Position numbers and translations under genes: made by a program. 8,569 bases of DNA from Chloroflexota bacterium (GTDB lineage Bacteria > Chloroflexota > Dehalococcoidia > SM23-28-2 > RBG-16-64-32), in assembly GCA_022564695.1 (NCBI GenBank), contig JADFKX010000083.1:1-8569 (forward strand), written 5' to 3'. Position 1 is the stretch's first letter. Each line of letters starts with the position of its first letter. The notes beneath the pieces were generated by a model. That model did no database searches. It was not told the DNA's origin and worked only from the letters and a program-made list of their open reading frames with translations. This document shows positions 1 to 8,019 of the stretch, one piece after another.

Positions 1-1
1 G

Positions 2-67
2 GGGCCGGTCGACAACGTCTACGTCTTCGACAGGTTCATCGAGATGATCGAGGAGGCTGCCCGATGA
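2..67 (+). CDS. carA: Carbamoyl-phosphate synthetase small subunit, 3' end only
   Basis: Only the last 21 codons and the TGA stop lie in the window. They read GPVDNVYVFDRFIEMIEEAAR, which matches the usual end of CarA, where an E-A-S-P-G-P block is followed by a hydrophobic F-D-x-F-I/V-E-x-I helix. CarA is the glutaminase subunit that releases ammonia from glutamine and channels it to CarB (EC 6.3.5.5). The stop overlaps the start of the next gene in an ATGA, so the two are probably translated as a coupled pair. carB lies further downstream in the same strand and run of genes, which supports the call. The identification rests on a short tail, so it is good but not certain. Confidence 0.8.
   Translation, partial: GPVDNVYVFDRFIEMIEEAAR
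51..56 (+). promoter_or_regulatory. Shine-Dalgarno of the GNAT gene, inside carA
   Basis: AGGAGG lies within the last codons of carA, 7 bases before the ATG at 64. It supports that start and shows that the acetyltransferase has its own ribosome site as well as the ATGA overlap. Confidence 0.75.
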
Positions 68-519
68 CCGAGCTGACCTACCGTCAGGCCACCCAGGACG
101 ACGCCGGCGCCATCGCCGCCATCGGCTCGCAGATGCTCGACGAGCTCGGCGACGGCAGCGGCCTGCCCGGCGCGATGACGCCCGCCGACGTCTCGGAGCG
201 CATCTCCGCCTACGCGGATAAGGGCGCGATGTTCGTCTGTAGCAAGGAGAAGGGGCTCTGCGGCTTCGCGGCGTTGGAGCCGGACCCCCGGGAGGAAGGC
301 TGTGTTGTGATGGGCGTGTGGCTGCTCCCCGCTACGCGCCGTCAGGGCGCAGGCCGCGAGCTGGCGCTGATGGCGCTGGAGTTCGCCCGCACCGCCGGCT
401 ACACGAAGGTGCGGGGAACGCTCCCTTCCGGCAACGAGGCGGCGCTATCGTTCTTCAGCGAGATCGGGGCGCTGGCCCAGATCGTGGGCGGCGGCATGCA
501 GTACGAGCTGCCTCTGTGA
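64..519 (+). CDS. GNAT-family N-acetyltransferase (151 aa)
   Basis: The product should be a cytoplasmic acetyltransferase that moves the acetyl group of acetyl-CoA to an amine; the substrate cannot be read from the sequence. The N-terminus (LTYRQATQDDAGAIAAI) is the usual beta1-alpha1 opening of the fold. Motif A is seen at about residues 82-97, ending in the acetyl-CoA pyrophosphate loop R-R-Q-G-A-G (92-97). Motif B is the N124-E-A-A-L-S-F-F-S-E-I-G stretch. The length is normal for a single-domain GNAT. The ATG at 64 has a good Shine-Dalgarno and overlaps the carA stop. The 3' end overlaps the next gene in a GTGA. Its place between carA and carB is unusual and says nothing clear about substrate. 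Family confidence is high; specific function is unknown. Confidence 0.9.
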   Translation: MTELTYRQATQDDAGAIAAIGSQMLDELGDGSGLPGAMTPADVSERISAYADKGAMFVCSKEKGLCGFAALEPDPREEGCVVMGVWLLPATRRQGAGRELALMALEFARTAGYTKVRGTLPSGNEAALSFFSEIGALAQIVGGGMQYELPL

Positions 520-905
520 GTGAGCGCTCCCTCCGTCCCACCTGGGCCTGGCTCTGGACGGGCCTGGCCGCCCTGCTGCTGATCGTGGCCGCGACCACCA
601 TCGCCGTCATCGCCCTCAGCGGCGGTGACCGGGACGAGGTAAAGTTGGCGGTGCTGCTAATCGGAGCCCCGGCGCTGCTCGGCGTATCCGCCCTCGGCAC
701 GCTGGCGTTGATCATGGCCCGTCCCAGCGGTGGGCTGTGGAAGGCCGTCCGGCGCTGGGGGCTGGCCCTGATCGGCGGCGCGGCGCTGCTCGGCGGCCTC
801 GCCACCGTGGCCGAGGATGCCCGCGGCGCTCTGCCCCTTATCGTCGCCGGCGCCTGCGCCCTCGCCTTCCTGGCGCTGGACGTGCGCCGCGGGAGGGCGG
901 AGTGA
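516..905 (+). CDS. Small integral membrane protein with four predicted helices (129 aa)
   Basis: I do not recognise this family. The open frame extends upstream, but the sensible start is the GTG at 516, which overlaps the TGA of the GNAT gene (GTGA) and gives a short polar N-terminus (VSERSLRPT) directly before the first hydrophobic stretch. Four membrane segments are visible at about residues 12-34, 43-68, 81-99 and 105-121. The loops after the first and second segments carry charged residues (GGDRDEVK; RPSGGLWKAVRR), and the tail is basic (DVRRGRAE). There is no signal peptidase site, catalytic motif or known transporter signature. No clear Shine-Dalgarno precedes the GTG, so translation probably depends on ribosomes finishing the GNAT gene. 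Codon use and GC match the neighbours, so I see no sign of recent transfer. Confidence 0.75.
   Translation: MSERSLRPTWAWLWTGLAALLLIVAATTIAVIALSGGDRDEVKLAVLLIGAPALLGVSALGTLALIMARPSGGLWKAVRRWGLALIGGAALLGGLATVAEDARGALPLIVAGACALAFLALDVRRGRAE
891..896 (+). promoter_or_regulatory. Shine-Dalgarno-like site before the mini-ORF
   Basis: GGGAGG lies 5 bases before the GTG at 902, at the end of the membrane-protein gene. It is the main evidence that the short frame after it might be translated. Confidence 0.45.
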
Positions 906-993
906 ACGTGCGTGTCCCAGATGATCGTGCCGCAATGGAGGTCAATCGTGGATCGACACCCAATGAGGGTAAGGAGAGGCCTCATCACACCAC

Positions 994-997
<4 letters not shown>
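902..997 (+). CDS. Possible 31-aa mini-ORF bridging to carB
   Basis: A short frame fills the only apparent gap between the membrane-protein gene and carB. It starts with GTG at 902, overlapping the previous TGA (GTGA), and ends in TGA at 995-997, overlapping the carB ATG (ATGA). A GGGAGG lies 5 bases before the start. The peptide begins VNVRVPDDRA and ends RPHHTT; it is polar, has no membrane segment and resembles nothing I know. It could be a real small protein, a bridging peptide whose translation delivers ribosomes to carB, or a chance open frame. The exact overlaps at both ends favour coupling; the lack of a recognisable fold argues for caution. Confidence 0.35.
971..979 (+). promoter_or_regulatory. 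Shine-Dalgarno-like purine run before carB
   Basis: AAGGAGAGG ends 14 bases before the carB ATG at 994. That is longer than the usual 5-9 bases, so initiation at carB may rely partly on ribosomes arriving from upstream. Confidence 0.4.
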
Positions 998-4289
<3,292 letters not shown>

Positions 4290-4293
<4 letters not shown>

Positions 4294-5066
4294 AGCTGGA
4301 GACCGCCCGAATCCTCTCCCACCATCAGGTGTACGAGGGCACGTTGCTCATGTGGCTCTCCTGCCCGCCCATCGCCCGCGGCGCCTCGCCGGGGCGCTTC
4401 GTAATGATCCACTGCGCTGACGGTTACGACCCGCTGCTCCCGAGGCCCATGAGCTTCCACCGCTTCCGCGATAATGACGACGAGCGTCAGTTTGCCATAC
4501 TGTACGACGTCCGCGGGCGCGGGACGGCCTGGCTCTCCCAGCGTCAGGCCGGCGACCATCTGACGCTGTTCGGGCCCCTGGGTAAGGGCTACGCCGTCAA
4601 ACGCGATGCGCAGAACCTGCTCCTGATCGCCGGCGGGCTGGGTGTCGCACCGCTCATCGTCCTGGCTGACGAGGCGATCAAGCGGGGCAAAGCCGTAACG
4701 CTGCTCCAGGGCGCTCGCACCGTCTCCAAGCTCTACCCCACGAAGCTTCTCCCGAAGGAGATCGAGCTGCTCTCCGCCACCGACGATGGCTCGGCCGGCC
4801 ACCACGGCATCGTGACCGACCTTCTTTCGGACCACCTCCCCTGGGCCGACCAGCTCTTCGCCTGCGGGCCCAACGCCATGTTTCGCTCAATGTCTGGGGT
4901 GCTGAGGGAGGCCCGCACTCGCAAACCTGTCCAGGCGCTGCTGGAGGAGCGTATGGGCTGCGGCACCGGCGTCTGCTACGGCTGTGCGGTCTTCGCTCGG
5001 CGCGGAGTGAAGCTGGTCTGCAAGGACGGCCCCCGCTTCGAGCTTCGAGACGTATTCCCTTATTGA
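4290..5066 (+). CDS. pyrK: Dihydroorotate dehydrogenase electron-transfer subunit (258 aa)
   Basis: PyrK partners class 1B PyrD. It takes electrons from the PyrD FMN through a 2Fe-2S cluster to FAD and then NAD+. The N-terminal ferredoxin-reductase-like barrel holds the flavin motif R52-P-M-S55. The nucleotide-binding domain has A-G-G-L-G-V-A-P-L (114-122) and the C-G-P-N-A-M-F loop. The C-terminal cluster ligands are C224, C229, C232 and C244 in the order C-x4-C-x2-C-x11-C, followed by K-D-G-P. The length fits the family (about 250-265). The start is the GTG at 4290, overlapping the carB TGA; no Shine-Dalgarno is seen, so coupling to carB is likely. pyrD is not adjacent but begins about 3 kb downstream at 8020. 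Close relatives such as sulfide dehydrogenase or hydrogenase flavoprotein subunits share the fold, but the pyrimidine context settles the call. Confidence 0.93.
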
Positions 5067-5220
5067 GCCGTCACTGTAACGTTCACTGCCCTGCCAGGTT
5101 ATACATGTGGCGATGGCTATGGGGATACCGTGAACGGTTCGTAGCGCGCCGAGCGAGCCTGAAGACAACTGAGGCCACGGCTCCTGAGCGAGACCGAGGT
5201 CGCCCTCAAATGAGCTCCGG
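5067..5220 (+). other. Non-coding stretch after pyrK
   Basis: No convincing gene is seen here. The only structure I note is an inverted repeat, CGTTCAC at 5080-5086 against GTGAACG at 5130-5136, with a 43-base loop, and the short direct repeat GAGCGAG at 5151-5157 and 5186-5192. No terminator directly follows pyrK, so the transcript may run on to the hairpin at 5280-5310. Confidence 0.4.
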
Positions 5221-5275
5221 CTGAGAGGTCGGAGCGCTGGACAAGCCGGGCGCTAGGCACCCTACGGCCTCACAG
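5221..5275 (+). ncRNA. Predicted folded RNA segment just before a terminator
   Basis: CTGAGAGGTC (5221-5230) can pair with GGCCTCACAG (5266-5275) over ten positions with one A-A mismatch and one G-U pair. Inside it, AGCGCTGG (5233-5240) pairs with 5246-5254 around an ACAAG loop, with one bulged G. The asymmetric internal loop holds AGGCACCCTAC (5255-5265). The terminator-like hairpin starts five bases later. This could be the 3' part of a small RNA, a cis-acting leader element for the hydrolase gene, or a structured 3' end of the pyrimidine operon transcript. It lacks the conserved cores of the T-box, TPP, SAM, glycine and SRP RNAs that I tried to match. The pairing is directly visible; any function is inference. 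Confidence 0.35.
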
Positions 5276-5279
5276 AGTA

Positions 5280-5310
5280 TTCGGGGCGCGGTTAGTTGCC
5301 GTGCCCCGAA
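5280..5310 (+). terminator. Intrinsic-terminator-like hairpin
   Basis: The arms 5280-5291 and 5299-5310 form a 12-bp stem with one G-U pair around the loop TTAGTTG. It is followed by CGCTTCTCTATCT, which is pyrimidine-rich but a weak T tract. It most likely ends the carA-pyrK transcript or a small RNA encoded just upstream, and separates it from the hydrolase promoter. Confidence 0.65.
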
Positions 5311-5340
5311 CGCTTCTCTATCTAGGAGGCGGGGTGCCTG

Positions 5341-5369
5341 TTGACAGCGCGTTCACAACGCCGTATCTG
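5341..5369 (+). promoter_or_regulatory. Likely sigma-70 promoter of the hydrolase gene
   Basis: An exact TTGACA at 5341-5346 is followed after 17 bases by TATCTG at 5364-5369, which matches the first three bases of TATAAT. The distance to the ATG at 5408 is reasonable for a short leader. A perfect dyad, GCGTT-CAC-AACGC, occupies 5349-5361 in the spacer and could be a repressor site. Confidence 0.55.
5349..5361 (+). promoter_or_regulatory. Dyad in promoter spacer, possible operator
   Basis: GCGTT-CAC-AACGC is a perfect 5-bp inverted repeat around three bases, lying between the -35 and the -10 of the hydrolase promoter. A protein bound there would block RNA polymerase. No regulator gene is in the window. 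Confidence 0.35.
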
Positions 5370-5393
5370 TAAGATCGTGCGTTTCGTGATTTC

Positions 5394-5402
5394 AGAAGGA
5401 GG
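5394..5402 (+). promoter_or_regulatory. Strong Shine-Dalgarno of the hydrolase gene
   Basis: AGAAGGAGG lies 5 bases before the ATG at 5408 and fixes that start. It also speaks against a longer product from a frame opening with TTG at 5341, which is out of phase. Confidence 0.85.
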
Positions 5403-5407
5403 CTCTC

Positions 5408-6226
5408 ATGGCCAGCGCAAAGGTGACCGTGGGCAACGTGGAGATCGTATCGCTACTGGACACGCCGATGGAGTTCCCCTGGGCGGCGTTCTTCCCCAAC
5501 AACAGCCGGCAGGACTTCGCCCCCTATAGGGATCGCTATCCCGACGCCTACGCCGGCGACGATAAGGTCCGCACCTACGCCCACTGCTACGCGTTGCGTT
5601 CCCAAGGCAAGACCGTCCTTGTGGACACCGGCATAGGCCCGGGCATGGGCGGCCGCCTGCTGGAGGAGATGAACTCCAAAGGCGTCCCGCCGGACAGCGT
5701 GGACATAGTGGTCTTCACCCACCTTCACCCGGACCACGTGGGCTGGAACCGGACCGCTGACAACGCGCCCACATTCTCTAACGCCCGCCACTGGATCCCA
5801 CAGGCCGACTGGGATTTCTTCACCAAACCGGAAGTCGCTTCTCAGAACCCCCACATCGCCGCCGCCGTCCTTCCCCTCAAGGAGGATGGGCTCATCGACC
5901 TCTTCACGGGCGAGAAGGCGATCACACCGGAACTCACCACCTACCCCACGCCGGGGCATACCCCAGGCCACACCAGCATCATGGTCTCTTCGGCAGGCGA
6001 GAGAGCGATCATCACCGGCGACCTCGCCCACCACCCGGCCCAGGTCGACCATACAGAGTGGTGCTGCGGCTTCGACGGCGACCCCGCAGCGGCGGTCGAG
6101 ACCCGCAACAAGGTGTTCGACCAGTTAGAGGCGGACGGGCTGCTGGCGGCCATCGGCCACTTCCCGGACCCGGGGTTCGGCAAGCTCGTGCGGCTGGAGG
6201 GGAAGCGCGTCTGGCAGGCGCTGTAG
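5408..6226 (+). CDS. Metallo-beta-lactamase-fold hydrolase (272 aa)
   Basis: This is a soluble zinc-dependent hydrolase of the MBL superfamily, in the broad group that includes N-acyl-homoserine lactonases and methyl-parathion-hydrolase-like enzymes. The metal ligands are visible: T-H105-L-H107-P-D109-H110 with V-G-W-N after it, a histidine in P-G-H-T-P-G-H-T (H184/H188, H188 the likelier ligand), D205 in T-G-D-L, and H251 in I-G-H-F-P near the end. The second strand carries V-D-T-G-I-G. The length is typical of a single catalytic domain. No signal peptide is seen, so it should be cytoplasmic. It has its own promoter and ribosome site and is not part of the pyrimidine operon. The substrate cannot be told from sequence. 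It converges with mrp, whose stop lies 8 bases away, and no separate terminator fits between them. Confidence 0.92.
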   Translation: MASAKVTVGNVEIVSLLDTPMEFPWAAFFPNNSRQDFAPYRDRYPDAYAGDDKVRTYAHCYALRSQGKTVLVDTGIGPGMGGRLLEEMNSKGVPPDSVDIVVFTHLHPDHVGWNRTADNAPTFSNARHWIPQADWDFFTKPEVASQNPHIAAAVLPLKEDGLIDLFTGEKAITPELTTYPTPGHTPGHTSIMVSSAGERAIITGDLAHHPAQVDHTEWCCGFDGDPAAAVETRNKVFDQLEADGLLAAIGHFPDPGFGKLVRLEGKRVWQAL

Positions 6227-6234
6227 AGCGGGGT

Positions 6235-7332
6235 CTAGCTGGCAGCTGCCGTCTGGGCGAAGAAGTGCTGCACGCTTGTCTTAGCGGCGATCTTCTGGGC
6301 GATCTCCAGGATCGCCTGCGCCACCGGCGAGTCCGGAGCGCTCACCATGATCGGGACGCCGCTGTCGCTGCTCTCACGTACCGCCACGTCCAGAGGTATC
6401 TCGCCCAGGAAGTCTAACCCCAGCTCCTCGGCGGTTTCCCGTGCGCCGCCGTGACCGAAGATGTCCGTGCGCTCGCCGCAGTGCGGACAGGCGAAGTAGC
6501 TCATGTTCTCGATGACACCGAAGACGGGCACCTGCAGCTTCTCGAACATCATCACCGCCTTCATCGCGTCCTCCAGGGAGACCGAGTTCGGTGTGGTGAC
6601 GATGACCGTACCCGCGATCGGCGCCTCCTGGGCCATACTCATCGAAGCGTCGCTGGTGCCCGGCGGCAGGTCGATCACCAGGTAGTCTAGCTCGCCTTCG
6701 GCGCCCCAGGGCATGTCGTGCAGCAGCTGCCGGACGCCGGTACCGATCATCGGCCCGCGCCAAACCACCGCCAGCCCCTTCTTGAGGACGAATCCAATGG
6801 ACGCCAGCCTCACGCCGTAGCGCTCCACGATAGATAGCCCCGTATCGGCCTGCAGTCCGGCGTCCACTCCCATCATGGTAGGCAGGTTGGGGCCCGTGAG
6901 GTCCGCGTCCATGAGGCCGACCTTGGCTCCGAACTTAGTCAGCGCCAGCGCCAGGTTCACGGCCACCGTGGACTTGCCTACGCCCCCCTTGTTGGACGCC
7001 ACGGCGATGATGTTGCGTACACCCTCAACCGGCTTCTGGCCCCGCATCGTTGTTGCCCGCACGTCGGCGTCCATATCCACCTCGGCGTGTTCAATGCCGG
7101 GCAGCGCTTCCAACAGCTCCGTCGCCTGCTGCTTCATCTGTTCCCGCACCGGACAGGCTGGCGTGGTGAGGACGATCCTAACCGCCACGTTGCCGCCGCA
7201 TATGTTGATGTCCTCATCGTTGATGAAGCCCAGGCTTACGATGTCACGATGGAGGTCCGGGTCCTCGATCTGGCTGAGAGCGGCGAGTACATCCTTCTTG
7301 CTGACCTCTTCCGTGGACTTGTCATCCGCCAT
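6235..7332 (-). CDS. mrp: Mrp/ApbC-type iron-sulfur cluster carrier ATPase (365 aa)
   Basis: Proteins of this family bind a bridging Fe-S cluster as dimers and pass it to target enzymes, using ATP. The N-terminal MIP18/DUF59 domain is seen at about residues 10-85 (VLAALSQIEDPDLHRDIVSLG; TTPACPVREQM). The deviant Walker A K115-G-G-V-G-K-S121 follows, then L-M-D-A-D-L-T-G-P-N, the V-I-D-L-P-P-G-T-S-D Walker B and switch region, and the cluster-binding C282-P-H-C285 within YFACPHCGERTDIFGHGG. The C-terminal part (GEIPLDVAVRESSDSGVPI) is also typical. Length and domain order are those of full-length bacterial Mrp. The ATG at 7332 has a GGAAGG Shine-Dalgarno 8 bases upstream on the minus strand. 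It is transcribed against the hydrolase gene and away from the zinc-ribbon gene. PyrK could be a client, but that is only proximity. Confidence 0.96.
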   Translation of the reverse strand: MADDKSTEEVSKKDVLAALSQIEDPDLHRDIVSLGFINDEDINICGGNVAVRIVLTTPACPVREQMKQQATELLEALPGIEHAEVDMDADVRATTMRGQKPVEGVRNIIAVASNKGGVGKSTVAVNLALALTKFGAKVGLMDADLTGPNLPTMMGVDAGLQADTGLSIVERYGVRLASIGFVLKKGLAVVWRGPMIGTGVRQLLHDMPWGAEGELDYLVIDLPPGTSDASMSMAQEAPIAGTVIVTTPNSVSLEDAMKAVMMFEKLQVPVFGVIENMSYFACPHCGERTDIFGHGGARETAEELGLDFLGEIPLDVAVRESSDSGVPIMVSAPDSPVAQAILEIAQKIAAKTSVQHFFAQTAAAS

Positions 7333-7340
7333 CTAGTCAG

Positions 7341-7346
7341 CCTTCC
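7341..7346 (-). promoter_or_regulatory. Shine-Dalgarno of mrp
   Basis: Read on the minus strand, GGAAGG ends 8 bases before the ATG at 7332 and supports that start. Confidence 0.7.
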
Positions 7347-7396
7347 TTTCCCTGCAATTCATGCTCTCGCTGAAGTTTACACCTTCACCACTGTCG

Positions 7397-7412
7397 GCAA
7401 ACAGCGATTTGC
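7397..7412. repeat. Inverted repeat in the mrp leader
   Basis: GCAAA-CAGCGA-TTTGC is a perfect 5-bp dyad with a 6-base spacer, about 65 bases upstream of mrp. It could be a small hairpin in the mrp leader or a protein site. Nothing else supports a role. Confidence 0.25.
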
Positions 7413-7453
7413 GCGGCTCACACGTAACCTTTTCGGGCTTGAATCCGTTAGTA

Positions 7454-7459
7454 AGTATA
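7454..7459 (-). promoter_or_regulatory. Tentative -10 element for mrp
   Basis: The minus strand reads TATACT here, one mismatch from TATAAT, within the palindrome GTATAC. The hexamer 17 bases upstream (TTACTT, plus positions 7477-7482) is a poor -35. If used, it would give a leader of roughly 115 bases. This is only the best candidate in the intergenic region. Confidence 0.25.
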
Positions 7460-7512
7460 CAATGGCCGGATCGTCGAAGTAAGGGGTTTAACAAGTAAAT
7501 ACAGAAGAAACC

Positions 7513-7541
7513 TTGACACCTCTTGAAAGTAGGCTTATAAT
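7513..7541 (+). promoter_or_regulatory. Exact consensus sigma-70 promoter
   Basis: TTGACA at 7513-7518 is followed by a 17-base spacer and TATAAT at 7536-7541: both hexamers and the spacing match the consensus exactly. The start of transcription should be near 7548, giving a leader of about 75 bases to the ATG at 7622. Such a promoter predicts strong expression of the small zinc-ribbon gene unless it is repressed. Confidence 0.9.
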
Positions 7542-7559
7542 CCGTAGCCCAGAATGTAA

Positions 7560-7569
7560 CGTATATACG
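7560..7569. repeat. Perfect palindrome in the zinc-ribbon gene leader
   Basis: CGTATATACG is a 10-base perfect palindrome beginning about 12 bases downstream of the predicted transcription start. The position is suitable for an operator. It is the first of three successive dyads in the leader. Confidence 0.4.
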
Positions 7570-7576
7570 GTAAGGA

Positions 7577-7589
7577 TCATCTTAGATGA
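7577..7589. repeat. Second dyad in the zinc-ribbon gene leader
   Basis: TCATC-TTA-GATGA is a perfect 5-bp inverted repeat with a 3-base centre. It overlaps the first in-frame ATG (7586), which is the less likely start. Confidence 0.35.
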
Positions 7590-7601
7590 GGAGTAAAACA
7601 T

Positions 7602-7615
7602 CACCTCGGAGGTGG
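7602..7615 (+). promoter_or_regulatory. Shine-Dalgarno inside a palindrome
   Basis: GGAGGTGG (7608-7615) is a strong ribosome site whose GGAGGT core ends 8 bases before the ATG at 7622 and decides that start over the ATG at 7586. It lies inside CACCTC-G-GAGGTG (7602-7614). The left arm resembles the anti-Shine-Dalgarno of 16S rRNA, so the leader RNA could fold CACC against GGTG over a TCGGA loop and hide the site. Confidence 0.6.
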
Positions 7616-7621
7616 CTAGCG

Positions 7622-7933
7622 ATGGGTAGTAAGACAGCAGTTAAGGAACGCAGGCCGGAGGCGGACGCCCCCGCCCAGACGGACGAGTGCAGGCACCACT
7701 GGATCATCGAGAGCCCGCACGGCGCCCTCAGCGGCGGCCGCTGCAAGATCTGTGGCAACGAACGGGAGTTTCGCAACTCCGCTAACGACTACATTTGGGA
7801 CGACGATTCCTCATCGTCCGGCTCCCGCTATGGCGGCCTGCGCGGGGCGCGCCCTAGCCCCAAGGCCGCTATTGAGGAAGATGATGGGATGGCCGCATCC
7901 GGCTCAAGGTCCGGGGAGGCCATGCTCGTCTAG
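7622..7933 (+). CDS. Small zinc-ribbon protein of unknown function (103 aa)
   Basis: The protein has a compact N-terminal metal-binding core and a low-complexity tail. The core reads C23-R-H25-H26-W-I-I-E-S, then G-x-C41-K-I-C44-G-N-E-R-E-F, a CxHHW...CxxCG pattern that should bind one zinc. I recall similar short proteins from Chloroflexota and some actinobacteria, none with a known role to my knowledge. After about residue 60 the chain is acidic (W-D-D-D), then rich in Ser and Gly with scattered Arg and Asp, with no predicted membrane segment. It is probably a disordered tail. The ATG at 7622 is preferred because of the strong Shine-Dalgarno; an in-frame ATG at 7586 would add 12 residues (MRSKTSPRRWLA). 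The gene stands alone between a consensus promoter and a strong terminator, so it is a single-gene transcript. Confidence 0.82.
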   Translation: MGSKTAVKERRPEADAPAQTDECRHHWIIESPHGALSGGRCKICGNEREFRNSANDYIWDDDSSSSGSRYGGLRGARPSPKAAIEEDDGMAASGSRSGEAMLV

Positions 7934-7954
7934 AGAGCCAAGGTCAACACGCAT

Positions 7955-7987
7955 GAGGAGGCCGCTTTTGCGGCCTCCTCTGTATTT
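7955..7987 (+). terminator. Strong intrinsic terminator of the zinc-ribbon gene
   Basis: GAGGAGGCCGC (7955-7965) pairs perfectly over 11 bp with 7970-7980 around a TTTT loop. The following TGTATTT is a short T-rich tail. It starts 21 bases after the stop codon and seals this gene off from pyrD. Confidence 0.85.
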
Positions 7988-8004
7988 ATCGGTCGCCGAC
8001 AGCC

Positions 8005-8010
8005 TATAAT
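8005..8010 (+). promoter_or_regulatory. Exact -10 element directly before pyrD
   Basis: TATAAT ends 9 bases before the pyrD GTG at 8020. Transcription would normally begin about 7 bases after the hexamer, at 8016-8018, leaving a leader of two to four bases. The -35 position (7982-7987 at 17-base spacing) reads GTATTT, which is poor and overlaps the terminator tail. An activator or an A/T-rich upstream contact may be needed. Confidence 0.6.
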
Positions 8011-8019
8011 CGAACAGGC

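Noticed and set aside
5151..5192. Direct repeat GAGCGAG as a phage or transposon attachment site
   Set aside because: Seven bases, no integrase or transposase nearby, and no target-site duplication or terminal inverted repeats.
5201..5275. TPP riboswitch suggested by CTGAGA at 5221-5226
   Set aside because: The downstream conserved core (a GAACCTGAT-like segment) is missing and the gene after it is not a thiamine gene.
5341..5529. 62-codon frame starting with TTG at 5341 after an AGGAGG-like run at 5324-5329
   Set aside because: It overlaps the clearly real hydrolase gene out of phase, its TTG is the -35 hexamer TTGACA, and the peptide has the Arg/Gly-rich look of a shadow frame.
6224..6260. 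Shared terminator between the convergent hydrolase and mrp genes
   Set aside because: Only 8 bases separate the stops. GGCAGCTGCC at 6241-6250 is a 10-base palindrome but lies in mrp codons, has no loop and no T tract.
7586..7621. Upstream ATG at 7586 as the start of the zinc-ribbon gene
   Set aside because: Its ribosome site is weak and it sits in a dyad; the ATG at 7622 has a GGAGGT at ideal spacing.
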